41,849 nt of DNA from an uncultured Rhodanobacteraceae bacterium (GCA_937928755.1 CALEZI010000010.1:1-41849); one strand, 5' to 3'. Shown: positions 1 through 8,619, numbered from the stretch's first letter. Made by a program: numbers and translations. The notes: a model not told the origin generated them from the letters alone.

Positions 1-3000
1 TCGTCACCGCCGCCAGCCTGTTCGACGGCCACGACGCCGCGATCAACATCATGCGTCGGTTGATCCAGGCGCAGGGCGTGGAAGTGGTCCACCTTGGCCA
101 CAACCGCTCGGTGCAGGACGTGGTCGACGCCGCCATCCAGGAAGACGCCAACGGCATCGCGCTGTCCTCCTACCAGGGCGGGCACACCGAGTACTTCAAG
201 TACATGGTCGACATGCTGCGCGAGCGCGGCGCCGGCCATATCCGTGTGTTCGGCGGCGGTGGTGGCACCATCACGCCGGAAGAGATCAAGGATCTGCACG
301 ACTACGGCGTCGAGCGCATCTATCACCCGAACGACGGCATGCAGATGGGCCTGGTCGCAATGATCGAGGACCTCGTCCGCCGCACGCAAAAACACCGCCG
401 CGCGCTCGGCATGCCCGCCAGCATCGATCGCGACCACCATGTCGCCATCGCCGCGATGCTCTCGGCGATCGAGCGCGGCGCCATCGAGCCGGCTGCGCTC
501 GAACACAAGCGCAAGGAATGGAAGCTCGCCGGCGGCCGCACGCCGGTGATCGGCATCACCGGCACCGGCGGCGCCGGCAAGTCCAGCGTCACCGACGAGT
601 TGCTCAACCGCTTCCTGCAGCACTTCCCGGAGATGCGCATCGCGGTGCTCGCGGTCGATCCCACGCGCCGGCGCACCGGTGGCGCGCTGCTGGGCGACCG
701 CATCCGCATGAACTCCTTGCGCAGCCCGCGCGTCTACATGCGCTCGATGGCGACGCGCCGCCAGCACGCGGCCACCAATGCGGTGCTCACGGACTGCATC
801 GGCCTGCTCAAGTCGCTGGCCTTCGACCTCGTGATCGTCGAGACCGCCGGCATCGGCCAGAGCGACTCCTCGATCGTCGATCTGGTCGATTTCCCGATGT
901 ACGTGATGACCAGCGATTACGGCGCGGCCAGCCAGCTGGAAAAGATCGACATGCTCGATTTCGCCGAACTGGTCGTGCTCAACAAATACGATCGCCGCGG
1001 CGCCGAAGACGCGCTGCGCGACGTCCGCAAGCAGTGGAAGCGCAACCGCGTCGCCTTCAAGCTGACCGACGACGAAGTGCCGGTCTATCCGACCATCGCC
1101 AGCCAGTTCAACGATCCGGGCATCTCCTGGATGTTCGCCAACCTGTGTCGCTTGCTGCGCGCCAAATGGGCCGACGGCTTGCGCGCCGGTTGCGACTTCA
1201 ACCCCAGGCTCGACACCTCGCTGCGCGAGCCGCGCGCCACCGTGCTGATCCCCGGTGCGCGCGTGCGCTACCTCGCCGAGATCGCCGAAGCGGGCAGGGC
1301 GATCAACACCGGCATCGAAGCGCAGGCCGAAGCCGCCGCACGCGCCGAGAGCTTCTACCGCGTGCTGCGCGAGCTGGGCGACAAGGATCTACCGGCACCG
1401 CTCAAGCTCTACGATAACGACGAGCTGATCGGCGAACGCGCCCCGCGCGGGGATGCCGCCGTCGCCCACCGCGACCGCAAGAGCTACACGCGCAGCGACG
1501 AAGCGCAGGCCGAGCACGAGCATCAGCTCAGCCTCCTGCTGCTGCGCCAGCGCTACAACGATGCCGTGCGTTCGCTGACCAGCGATTCGATCCAGTTGCT
1601 GCAGGAATGGCCCAAGCGCCTGCAAGGCATCGTCGGCGAGGAATTCGTCTACGTGGTGCGCGGCAAGGAAATCCGCGGCAGCAATTACCGCGAATCCTTG
1701 AGCCACCAGAAAATCCCCAAGATCGCCGCGCCCACGCACAAGAGCTGGGCGGAACTCTTGCGCTTCCTGACCAAGGAAAACCTGCCCGGCGCGTACCCGT
1801 ACACCGCCGGCGTGTTCCCCTACCGGCGCGAGGGCGAAGACCCCACGCGCATGTTCGCCGGCGAAGGCACGCCCGAGCGCACCAACCGGCGCTTCCACTA
1901 CCTGTCGGTCGACGCCAAGGGCGCGCGCCTGTCGACCGCCTTCGACTCGGTCACCCTGTACGGCGAAGACCCGGCACCGCGCCCGGACATCTACGGCAAG
2001 ATCGGCAACTCCGGCGTCAACGTGCCGACGCTGGACGACATGAAGAAGCTCTATTCGGGCTTCGACCTCTGCGCGCCGTCGACCTCGGTGTCGATGACCA
2101 TCAACGGCCCGGCGCCGATCATCCTGGCGATGTTCATGAACTGCGCCATCGACCAGCAGGTCGAGAAATGGCTGCGCGAAGACGACCGGCGCTGGATCGC
2201 CGCACGCAACAAGATCGACGCGCTCTACCAGGGCCGCGCGCGTCCGCAATACATCGGCGAACTGCCCGATGGCCACGACGGCCTGGGCCTGGGCCTGCTC
2301 GGCGTCAGCGGCCGCGATGTCGTCGACGCCGCCACCTACGAGCGCATCAAGGCGCACACGCTGAAAACCGTGCGCGGCACCGTGCAGGCCGACATCCTCA
2401 AGGAAGACCAGGCGCAGAACACCTGCATCTTCAGCACCGAATTCGCGCTGCGCATGATGGGCGACATCCAGCAGTACTTCGTCGACCAAGACGTACGCAA
2501 TTTCTATTCGGTGTCGATCTCCGGCTACCACATCGCCGAAGCCGGCGCGAACCCGATCAGCCAGCTCGCCTTCACCTTGAGCAACGGCTTCACCATCGTC
2601 GAGTACTACCTCGCGCGAGGCATGCGCATCGACGACTTCGCGCCCAACCTGAGCTTCTTCTTCAGCAACGGCATGGACCCCGAATACACCGTCATCGGCC
2701 GCGTCGCCCGCCGCATCTGGGCCCGCGCCATGCGCGAACGCTACGGCGCCAGCCCGCGCAGCCAGATGCTGAAGTACCACATCCAGACCTCAGGTCGATC
2801 CCTGCACGCCCAGGAAATCCAGTTCAACGACATCCGCACCACGCTGCAGGCGCTGTACGCCCTGTTCGACAACTGCAACTCCCTGCACACCAACGCCTAC
2901 GACGAAGCCATCACCACCCCCACCGAAGAGTCCGTCCGCCGCGCCGTCGCCATCCAGCTCATCATCAACCGCGAACTCGGACTCAACTTCTGCGAAAACC

Positions 3001-3500
3001 CGTGGCAGGGGAGCTTCATCGTCGATGCGCTGACGGATCTGGTGGAAGAGGCGGTGTACAAGGAGTTCGAAGCCATCTCCGAGCGCGGCGGCGTGCTGGG
3101 CGCGATGGACACCATGTACCAACGCGGCAAGATCCAGGAAGAGTCGCTGTACTACGAGCAGAAGAAGCACGACGGCTCGTTGCCGCTGATTGGCGTGAAC
3201 ACCTATCTGCCGAAGGATCATGGCGGGGAGATCACGACGACCATCGAGCTGATCCGATCGACGGAAGAAGAGAAGAATCAGCAGATCGGGAATGTGCGGG
3301 TGTATCAGGAGGCGCGGAACTCTTTGTCGGTTGGGGAGGATGACTTGTCGTCTCCTGGGGCGTTGAAGGTGTTGCAGGTGACGGCGCGGGAAAGGCGGAA
3401 TCTGTTTGAGGGGTTGATGGAGGCGGTGAAGTACCACTCATTGGGGCAGATAAGTCACGCCCTGTATGAGGTGGGGGGGGAGTATCGGAGGAATATGTAA
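1..3500 (+). CDS. icmF: Fused B12-dependent acyl-CoA mutase, IcmF type (5' end cut off by window)
   Basis: The protein probably interconverts isobutyryl-CoA (or a related branched acyl-CoA) and n-butyryl-CoA, using adenosylcobalamin. The frame is open from base 3, so the true start lies upstream. Domains follow the IcmF order. First comes a cobalamin-binding domain (visible residues about 1-130) with the lower-ligand His10 in FDGHDAA. Next is a MeaB/ArgK-like G-protein chaperone domain with Walker A GTGGAGKSS near residue 186 and NKYD at 327-330. A linker leads to the large mutase barrel (about 560-1165), containing GEDPTRMFAGEG and YHIAEAGANP. In IcmF proteins the G domain protects and reloads the cofactor. 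The last ~150 bases use many TTG leucine codons, unlike the CTG/CTC-rich upstream part. Family assignment is firm; the exact substrate (isobutyryl versus isovaleryl/pivalyl) is not determined here. Confidence 0.95.
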   Translation, partial: VTAASLFDGHDAAINIMRRLIQAQGVEVVHLGHNRSVQDVVDAAIQEDANGIALSSYQGGHTEYFKYMVDMLRERGAGHIRVFGGGGGTITPEEIKDLHDYGVERIYHPNDGMQMGLVAMIEDLVRRTQKHRRALGMPASIDRDHHVAIAAMLSAIERGAIEPAALEHKRKEWKLAGGRTPVIGITGTGGAGKSSVTDELLNRFLQHFPEMRIAVLAVDPTRRRTGGALLGDRIRMNSLRSPRVYMRSMATRRQHAATNAVLTDCIGLLKSLAFDLVIVETAGIGQSDSSIVDLVDFPMYVMTSDYGAASQLEKIDMLDFAELVVLNKYDRRGAEDALRDVRKQWKRNRVAFKLTDDEVPVYPTIASQFNDPGISWMFANLCRLLRAKWADGLRAGCDFNPRLDTSLREPRATVLIPGARVRYLAEIAEAGRAINTGIEAQAEAAARAESFYRVLRELGDKDLPAPLKLYDNDELIGERAPRGDAAVAHRDRKSYTRSDEAQAEHEHQLSLLLLRQRYNDAVRSLTSDSIQLLQEWPKRLQGIVGEEFVYVVRGKEIRGSNYRESLSHQKIPKIAAPTHKSWAELLRFLTKENLPGAYPYTAGVFPYRREGEDPTRMFAGEGTPERTNRRFHYLSVDAKGARLSTAFDSVTLYGEDPAPRPDIYGKIGNSGVNVPTLDDMKKLYSGFDLCAPSTSVSMTINGPAPIILAMFMNCAIDQQVEKWLREDDRRWIAARNKIDALYQGRARPQYIGELPDGHDGLGLGLLGVSGRDVVDAATYERIKAHTLKTVRGTVQADILKEDQAQNTCIFSTEFALRMMGDIQQYFVDQDVRNFYSVSISGYHIAEAGANPISQLAFTLSNGFTIVEYYLARGMRIDDFAPNLSFFFSNGMDPEYTVIGRVARRIWARAMRERYGASPRSQMLKYHIQTSGRSLHAQEIQFNDIRTTLQALYALFDNCNSLHTNAYDEAITTPTEESVRRAVAIQLIINRELGLNFCENPWQGSFIVDALTDLVEEAVYKEFEAISERGGVLGAMDTMYQRGKIQEESLYYEQKKHDGSLPLIGVNTYLPKDHGGEITTTIELIRSTEEEKNQQIGNVRVYQEARNSLSVGEDDLSSPGALKVLQVTARERRNLFEGLMEAVKYHSLGQISHALYEVGGEYRRNM

Positions 3501-3615
3501 AATTGCCCGAGCTGGTTTCCCCAACGCTTACGTGCGCTGGAGGAATTGAGCGCGCAAGCACAGGATCTAAAGATGGGGTACGACTGACGTCGATGTTCAG
3601 ACGTTTTGGCGAAGA

Positions 3616-4086
3616 TCAATGCCTCCGTACTGCGCCCTCTGAGTGCCCCCACACCGCCGGAACGGGACTGCGGATCAATCGTTGCAGCGTAATGCCTTTG
3701 GCACTTCCGGTCGCACAGTCGTCGACAATATCGGGCGCGATCCTGGCCAACTGGGCGATTTTGCTTGCCTGCCCGCGGTCAATGCCCTCTGCCGCCGCAA
3801 TTTCGGTGATGGAGGCAAATCGCCCTTCATCGAGCAGTCGTTGCCAGTGGTACGCGAGCCCCAGCATCAGCGGACTGTCCTGCGCCGCAGTGCGCATTTG
3901 CCGTTCGTGCGCGGCCTCTATTAGAAATTCCTGCGGCGCATCCAGCGGCGTGATGCCCTGCTTCTTGAACCCCCGCTTCACCAGCGTCCAGGGAGCGAAG
4001 GTCTCCAACTGAACGCCACCGGCGGGCAGCGGCGTCTGGTAGGTCACCGGGTCACCCTTGGCCCGGCCTTGGTGTTTCCTGCTCAT
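3616..4086 (-). CDS. ParB/HTH-like DNA-binding protein, second of a tandem pair
   Basis: A 156-residue conserved protein of unknown role. Residues 92-113 (ASITEIAAAEGIDRGQASKI) form a clear helix-turn-helix of the ParB/KorB or resolvase-associated kind, followed by RIAPDIVDD. The same layout occurs in the upstream neighbour. The start at 4086 is chosen because its ATG overlaps the neighbour's TGA (ATGA), which indicates translational coupling. From memory of the family, such pairs occur near recombinases or on mobile islands, but no recombinase is visible here. It is likely a DNA-binding regulator or partition-like factor; the function is unknown. Confidence 0.75.
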   Translation of the reverse strand: MSRKHQGRAKGDPVTYQTPLPAGGVQLETFAPWTLVKRGFKKQGITPLDAPQEFLIEAAHERQMRTAAQDSPLMLGLAYHWQRLLDEGRFASITEIAAAEGIDRGQASKIAQLARIAPDIVDDCATGSAKGITLQRLIRSPVPAVWGHSEGAVRRH

Positions 4087-4538
4087 GCTCCCTCCTCGAA
4101 ACTCGCCATCAGCAACCGCTGGGCCTGCCAATCCACCGGCAGGCGATTGCGCTGAAACCACATCAGGGTCAGGCGGCGCGGCTGCTGCCCAGCCATCCAC
4201 TGCTCGATGATGTCCGGAGCGAGCAGGGTCAGACGCAGCAGTTCGTTGATCACGGAGTGGTGCAGCTTCTCGGCCCGCGCAATGGCCGAGCCGCTGCTCA
4301 TCGCGCCGCTGTTGAGCAGATGCTGCCAGAAGTAGGCGCGCGCCAGCCCTTCGATCAGAGTGACGTCGTGGGCCTGGCGGTCATCGACGGCGAGTCGCTG
4401 GACGCCGCGGCGGCGAAGCGTCAGTGGTACGGGATCGACCCTCAGTCGCTGCTCATAGGCAGCCGCGTGCTGCTTCAGCGCCAGCAGGCGCTCATCACTT
4501 ATTGCCTCGCCAGAGGCGATCCGGATCGCCGCAAGCAC
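4083..4538 (-). CDS. ParB/HTH-like DNA-binding protein, first of a tandem pair, possibly N-terminally truncated
   Basis: A 151-residue protein starting at GTG 4538. It is related in layout to the gene that follows it: an HTH at about residues 82-103, then LRLTLLAPDIIEQWMAGQQP, a motif typical of phage- or recombinase-associated HTH proteins. The reading frame stays open for 22 more codons upstream (to a TAG at 4605-4607) with plausible coding sequence (including NLKPIRCDAEYQQ) but no ATG. The real start may therefore be a rarer codon, or the gene may have lost its 5' end. It overlaps the next gene by 4 bases. Function is inferred only as DNA binding. Confidence 0.7.
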   Translation of the reverse strand: MLAAIRIASGEAISDERLLALKQHAAAYEQRLRVDPVPLTLRRRGVQRLAVDDRQAHDVTLIEGLARAYFWQHLLNSGAMSSGSAIARAEKLHHSVINELLRLTLLAPDIIEQWMAGQQPRRLTLMWFQRNRLPVDWQAQRLLMASFEEGA

Positions 4539-4862
4539 CTGCTGGTACTCGGCATCACACCGGATAGGTTTCAGGTTCTCATCGGCGCTCCTGGCTGTTT
4601 CAGCCTAATCCTGCGCTGGCTGCCGCTTCCAGCCAAGTCTTGTTGTTTTTCGATCTCGGTTCTTGACCGAGACAGCAGTTGCCAAACGCAACCGATCACG
4701 CGCAAACCCGCGTCGTTGGTGGATGCGAGGCCGTGAACGTTCACGAGGCCAGCAGAGAAAAACAGAGACAGAGAGGCGAAAATGCGCCGAAATCGTGTCG
4801 TTCAGCGGGCTCGCGCTCACGAGACCAACCCCGGAAACCGCGCCAGTACTGGCGTTTTGGGC
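4539..4862. other. Intergenic stretch between HTH pair and ssrA terminator, with two inverted repeats
   Basis: No convincing gene in 324 bases. It holds a possible 22-codon N-terminal extension of the HTH gene (4539-4604). A hairpin lies at 4654-4672 (TCTCGGT / ACCGAGA around a 5-base loop). A perfect 14-base palindrome CGTGAACGTTCACG lies at 4732-4745. The last is described separately as a possible operator. Confidence 0.6.
4732..4745. promoter_or_regulatory. Perfect 14-bp palindrome, candidate operator of the HTH pair
   Basis: CGTGAACGTTCACG is identical to its reverse complement. It lies about 195 bases upstream of the first HTH gene, in the only gap between that gene and ssrA. ParB/KorB-like proteins bind palindromes of this size. 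The link is by position only. Confidence 0.35.
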
Positions 4863-4894
4863 AAAAAAAATCCCAACCGATAAGGGTTGGGATT
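4863..4894 (-). terminator. Rho-independent terminator of ssrA
   Basis: Read on the minus strand: a 10-bp stem AATCCCAACC / GGTTGGGATT with a 6-base loop, followed directly by a run of T. It starts 8 bases after the CCA end of the tmRNA. Confidence 0.93.
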
Positions 4895-4902
4895 CTCTCT
4901 GT

Positions 4903-5254
4903 TGGTGGAGGCGGGGGGAGTCGAACCCCCGTCCGCAAGCCCTACATCTTGTGATCTACATGCTTAGCCGATTATCAGATCTCGTCACGCCGCGCTCCAA
5001 CCGGCAGGAAAGCTGCGTGACCAGCCTGGAGGTTTTAGTTGCCGACGTCAGGCCCGTCTGGCTCACGATTCTGTGATTCTGACCCACCATTACCGAGCAC
5101 AGACACAAGGTAGGGTGGTTAAGCAGCCCTTAGGCTGCTAGAGCGTAGACTTCGTCGTTCGCGACTAGAGTCTTGCAGCTGGATTAACGAGGAAAGCTAC
5201 CCCCTCGGCATGCACCCAAGGTCTCGTGACTCCCGTCGAAGCCAATGCGCCCCC
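4903..5254 (-). ncRNA. ssrA: tmRNA (SsrA)
   Basis: Transfer-messenger RNA of about 352 nt that rescues stalled ribosomes with SmpB. The 5' GGGGGCG can pair with the 3' CGCCTCC that precedes ACCA, giving the tRNA-like acceptor stem. The T-arm with GGTTCGACTCC is next to the 3' end. The internal tag frame reads A-N-D-E-V-Y-A-L-A-A then TAA, very close to the E. coli tag ANDENYALAA, with GCG as resume codon. A canonical terminator follows. The 3' end is encoded with CCA. The smpB gene lies about 1.6 kb away beyond an unrelated amidase gene. Confidence 0.97.
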
Positions 5255-5265
5255 TGTGCATCTCC

Positions 5266-5294
5266 AGTGTAGGGGCAGGGGGGAGGGCTTGCAA
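5266..5294 (-). promoter_or_regulatory. Sigma-70 promoter of ssrA
   Basis: On the minus strand, TTGCAA (5289-5294) and TACACT (5266-5271) are separated by exactly 17 bases. The -10 box lies 11 bases upstream of the mature tmRNA 5' end, leaving room for a short precursor removed by RNase P. Confidence 0.7.
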
Positions 5295-5457
5295 GGTTGG
5301 CCTGCGAGCACCGTTCAGGTTGACCCATCTCGGTACGGGCTGACGGAGGGTAACGGACGAGCGGCTGCGTGACTCAAGGTTCGCCTGGGACACGCAATCG
5401 CTATGCTGCAGCTCCATAACCACAGCGCCCGCGAACTCGATGACTTGTCTTGCCCGG

Positions 5458-6807
5458 ATGACGCTCACCGACCTGTCGCAGCGTCTGGCCAAGCATGAGG
5501 TCAGCAGCCGCCAGTTGGTGGAGCAGGCGCTCGGCGCCGTCGATGACCCGGAGGGCGAGGGCGCCTGCACCTTCATTCGGGTTCATCGCGACCGCGCGCT
5601 GGCGGATGCAGACCGAATCGACGCACTACGACGTGCGGGCGGACCCTTGCACCGGCTTGCGGGTATCCCGATTTCGATCAAGGATCTGCTCGACGAAGCC
5701 GGTGTGACCACGCTGGGCGGTTCGCGGGTGCGCATCGGCGCGCCGGTTGCCAAGCACGACTCGACGGTGGTGGAGCGGCTGCGGCAAGCGGGGTTGGTGA
5801 TCGTCGGGCGGACCAACCTGACCGAGTTTGCATACTCGGGCCTGGGTATCAATCCGCATTACGGCACGCCGAGGAACGTGTTCGATCGTGCCAGCGCGCG
5901 GATCCCGGGCGGCTCGTCGTCGGGTGCCGCCATTTCCGTTTCGGACGGTATGGCCGCAGCAGCAATCGGCACCGACACCGGCGGATCGGTGCGCATTCCC
6001 GCTGCGTTGAACGGATTGGTCGGCTTCAAGCCCACGGCGCGGCGGGTTCCGCTGGATGGCGTGTTGCCATTGTCGATTTCGGCCGATTCGGTCGGACCCA
6101 TCGCAAAATCAGTAGCCGATTGCGCGCTGCTCGACCAGCTGCTGGCGGCGGATGACCACGCGATCCCGGTCGCCGCCGACGTCCGTGGGTTGCGCCTGGC
6201 GTTGCCGCGAACGCTGTTCCAGGACGACTTGTCCGCAGCGGTCGCGAGTGCCTTCGGCGCGGCATTGACGCGCCTTTCGGCTGCCGGCGCGACGCTGGTC
6301 GAACTGCCGATGCGCGAGGTTGCGCTGGCGGCTTCGGTCAATCCGCGTGGCGCCATCAGCAGCGCAGAGGCGTTCTGGTGGCATCGGAACTTGATTGCCG
6401 AGCGGGCGGATCAATACGATCCGCGGGTGATTGCCCGGATTCGACCCGGTGAGGCGATCAGCGCGGCGGATTACATCGAGATGCTGCAGCAGCGCAAGGC
6501 ATTCGTGCGAACCATCGACGCTGCAGTCCATGGTTTTGACGCCATGTTGATGCCGACGACGCCGGATATCGCGCCCACAATCGCCGAATGCAGCAAGGAC
6601 GATGTCAGCTATTTCCGCCTCAACTCCCGCATGCTGCGCAATCCATCCGTCGTCAACTTGTTCGATGGTTGCGCACTTTCCGTGCCCTGCCATACGCCCG
6701 GTAGCGCGCCGGTCGGGCTGATGATTGCGGGAACTCAGGGCAGCGACCGCAGGATTCTGGCGATCGGTCTTGCGGTCGAGGAAGTGCTGGCGCAAGCGCG
6801 TCTTTGA
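5458..6807 (+). CDS. Amidase signature-family hydrolase
   Basis: A 449-residue stand-alone amidase that hydrolyses an amide bond on an unknown substrate. The Ser-cisSer-Lys machinery is visible: Lys75 in PISIKDLLDE, the Gly/Ser-rich GGSSSGAA at 151-158, and the nucleophilic Ser177 in GTDTGGSVRIP. The family includes GatA of the tRNA amidotransferase, but no gatB or gatC is adjacent and the length is short for GatA, so a catabolic or detoxifying amidase is more likely. ATG 5458 is preferred over ATG 5440 because alignment-like similarity to amidases begins at MTLTDL. It sits between ssrA and smpB and converges on smpB with an 8-base gap. Confidence 0.88.
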   Translation: MTLTDLSQRLAKHEVSSRQLVEQALGAVDDPEGEGACTFIRVHRDRALADADRIDALRRAGGPLHRLAGIPISIKDLLDEAGVTTLGGSRVRIGAPVAKHDSTVVERLRQAGLVIVGRTNLTEFAYSGLGINPHYGTPRNVFDRASARIPGGSSSGAAISVSDGMAAAAIGTDTGGSVRIPAALNGLVGFKPTARRVPLDGVLPLSISADSVGPIAKSVADCALLDQLLAADDHAIPVAADVRGLRLALPRTLFQDDLSAAVASAFGAALTRLSAAGATLVELPMREVALAASVNPRGAISSAEAFWWHRNLIAERADQYDPRVIARIRPGEAISAADYIEMLQQRKAFVRTIDAAVHGFDAMLMPTTPDIAPTIAECSKDDVSYFRLNSRMLRNPSVVNLFDGCALSVPCHTPGSAPVGLMIAGTQGSDRRILAIGLAVEEVLAQARL

Positions 6808-6815
6808 AGGCTCTG

Positions 6816-7298
6816 CTACTTGTTGCGCTCGCGCATGATGCGACCCTTGTCGCGTTGCCAGTCACGGTCCTTCTCGGCGTCGCGCTTGTCGTGCTCTTTC
6901 TTGCCCTTGGCCAGGCCGAGTTCGACCTTGACCTTGTTACCCTTCCAGTACATCTGCAGCGGAATCAGCGTGTAACCCTTGCGCTCGACGGCGCCGACCA
7001 GCCGGTACAGCTCCAGTTTGTGCAGCAGCAGCTTGCGCAGGCGCAGCTTTTCGACAATGACGTGGGTAGACGCCGACAGCAAAGGGCTGATCTGCGCACC
7101 GAACAGGAAAGCCTCGCCGTTGCGTAGTTGCGCAAAGCTTTCGCCGAAGGAAATGCGCCCGTCGCGCAGGCTCTTCACTTCCCATCCCTGCAGGACAATC
7201 CCAGCCTCGAAGCGCTCATCGATGTGATAATCGAAGCGTGCGCGCTTGTTGACGGCGATCTGCTTGTTGCGTGAGCTATCGTCTTTCTTCTTGGTCAT
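6816..7298 (-). CDS. smpB: SsrA-binding protein SmpB
   Basis: A 160-residue partner of tmRNA, the usual length for the family. It binds the tRNA-like domain and delivers tmRNA to stalled ribosomes. Visible signatures are NKRARFDYHI near the N terminus, the core QGWEVKSLRDGRI, and the long basic C-terminal tail (KGKKEHDKRDAEKDRDWQRD), which enters the mRNA channel in known SmpB proteins. The start at 7298 (MTKKKDDSS) fits the family; an upstream in-frame ATG at 7337 would overlap the divergent ratA gene. Only 14 bases separate this start from the ratA start, so the two promoters must overlap the opposite coding regions. Confidence 0.97.
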   Translation of the reverse strand: MTKKKDDSSRNKQIAVNKRARFDYHIDERFEAGIVLQGWEVKSLRDGRISFGESFAQLRNGEAFLFGAQISPLLSASTHVIVEKLRLRKLLLHKLELYRLVGAVERKGYTLIPLQMYWKGNKVKVELGLAKGKKEHDKRDAEKDRDWQRDKGRIMRERNK

Positions 7299-7312
7299 GA
7301 CTTCGACAACCC

Positions 7313-7822
7313 ATGGCATCCGAGCCCAGCTCTCCATATTCGCCCGATACGGGTCCTGGTGCCAAGTCCGGTGCGGAACGTTCCGAGGTGCGCGTTCAGC
7401 GTCAGGCCCTGGTGCCTTATGTGCCGGCGCGCATGTTCAGCCTGGTCGCCGACTGTACGCGTTACCCGCAATGGTTCGACTGGTGTTGCGGCGCGCGCGT
7501 GCTGGAACGCGATGGCAATCGACTGCGCGCGGAGTTGTCGGTGCGGGTGGCGGGAATCTCGCTGAGCTTTTCGACGGAGAACGTGGAGACACCGCCGGCG
7601 CAGATCGACTTGACCTTGCTGCAGGGTCCGTTCCGCCAGTTGAGCGGTCGTTGGCGCTTCGAACCGATTGGGGATTTTGGTACGCGAGTTGGCCTCGATC
7701 TGGTCTTCGAGGTGAACTCGGGTCTGATCGCTGGTGCCTTGACGATGGGTTTCCGACGCCTCGCGGATCGCATGGTCGACGATTTCTGCAGGGCGGCGCG
7801 CAAGGAATTCGCCAGTGCCTGA
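7313..7822 (+). CDS. ratA: RatA/PasT-family START-like protein
   Basis: A 169-residue member of the polyketide cyclase/START (COQ10-like) family. E. coli RatA (YfjG) was described as a ribosome-association toxin, while COQ10 homologues bind quinone, so the true role is uncertain. The core begins at VQRQALVPYVPARMFSLV. About 28 residues precede it, so the true start could be GTG 7388 rather than ATG 7313. The stop overlaps the GTG start of rnfH by 8 bases. The order smpB / ratA-rnfH / bamE matches E. coli and related genomes, which supports the assignment. Confidence 0.88.
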   Translation: MASEPSSPYSPDTGPGAKSGAERSEVRVQRQALVPYVPARMFSLVADCTRYPQWFDWCCGARVLERDGNRLRAELSVRVAGISLSFSTENVETPPAQIDLTLLQGPFRQLSGRWRFEPIGDFGTRVGLDLVFEVNSGLIAGALTMGFRRLADRMVDDFCRAARKEFASA

Positions 7823-8099
7823 ACGAATATTCGTCGAAGTGGCCTATGCGGTGTCGGATCGACAGTGGTTACGCATGGTCGAGCTGCCGCTGGGCGCAAG
7901 TGTGAGCGAGGCGGTCATGGCCTCGGGTCTGGTCGCCGAGGCAGGCCTTGTCGAGCCGCTGGATGCAGGTGTATTCGGGCGCCGCTGCGCTGCTTCAGCG
8001 CCGCTGCGCGACGGCGATCGCGTCGAGATCTACCGGCCGCTCAGCTTTGACCCGATGGAATCGCGGCGCCGCCGCGCCGCGAAGTCGGGACGGCCTTAG
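7815..8099 (+). CDS. rnfH: RnfH/RatB family ubiquitin-like protein
   Basis: A 94-residue small beta-grasp protein of the RnfH (RatB, PasI) family, paired with RatA in gammaproteobacteria. Visible family features are RIFVEVAYA at the N terminus and DGDRVEIYRPLSFDP in the C-terminal half, followed by the usual basic tail (ESRRRRAAK). It starts with GTG at 7815 inside the end of ratA, implying coupled translation. Its biochemical role is not established; antitoxin-like and electron-transport roles have both been proposed. Confidence 0.9.
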   Translation: MPERIFVEVAYAVSDRQWLRMVELPLGASVSEAVMASGLVAEAGLVEPLDAGVFGRRCAASAPLRDGDRVEIYRPLSFDPMESRRRRAAKSGRP

Positions 8100-8132
8100 C
8101 CCGGGCGCGCTCCGGGCGGGACAATCGGTGAC

Positions 8133-8534
8133 TCAGCCCTCGTCGGCGTCGTTGCCATCCTCGGCCACCGCATCGGGCGAATCCGCCTCGGCGGCCTTCG
8201 CAGCAGCAGCGCTCTTGCCGGGCTCGTAGTCGCCCTCGGTGCGCACCAGCACGTTGTCCTCGAAGTAGACGGTCAGGCGCTTGAGGTCGATTTTGCCCTC
8301 GCTGTCCTTGTAGCTGGATACGTAGTCCCAACGATTGTCATGAAACGGGCTCTGAACGGCGGGGGTTCCGAGTACCAGGATCACCTGACGCTTGGTCATG
8401 CCGGGTTTCAGGGCGTCGACCTGGTCGAGTTCGAGCAGGTTGCCCTGCTGGACGTCCTGTTTGTAGAGCCATCCACAACCGGACAAGAGCACGGTCACAA
8501 TCAGGGCCAGAATCAGGGAAGCAGGCAGTCGCAT
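8133..8534 (-). CDS. bamE: Outer membrane protein assembly factor BamE (lipoprotein)
   Basis: A 133-residue lipoprotein subunit of the BAM complex that inserts beta-barrels into the outer membrane. A signal peptide ends in the lipobox LLSGC (Cys20). The mature part has GNLLELDQVDALKPGMTKRQ and VLGTPAV...DNRWDYVSSY, diagnostic of BamE/SmpA. An Ala/Glu/Asp-rich tail of about 30 residues at the C terminus extends beyond the E. coli protein. It is divergent from fur (85 bp between the starts) and converges on rnfH. Confidence 0.96.
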   Translation of the reverse strand: MRLPASLILALIVTVLLSGCGWLYKQDVQQGNLLELDQVDALKPGMTKRQVILVLGTPAVQSPFHDNRWDYVSSYKDSEGKIDLKRLTVYFEDNVLVRTEGDYEPGKSAAAAKAAEADSPDAVAEDGNDADEG

Positions 8535-8619
8535 CAGAATTCCACGTCAGGGTACCGGAAGCGGTGGATAATACAGACGCAGAGATCAACCCGATCCCAA
8601 CGAACCCAAAGGTGAGAAC

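Noticed and set aside
1389..2780. Long open frame antisense to icmF
   Set aside because: High-GC coding DNA leaves long open frames on the opposite strand. The translation is Ala/Val/Arg/Asp-rich with no domain, while the plus strand encodes recognisable mutase motifs throughout.
3467..3490. Similarity between the icmF 3' end (GAGGTGGGGGGGGAGT) and the ssrA 3' end (GAGGCGGGGGGAGT), as att sites of an island
   Set aside because: The icmF version encodes normal C-terminal residues EVGGEYRR, and the match is a short G-rich run, so chance is more likely.
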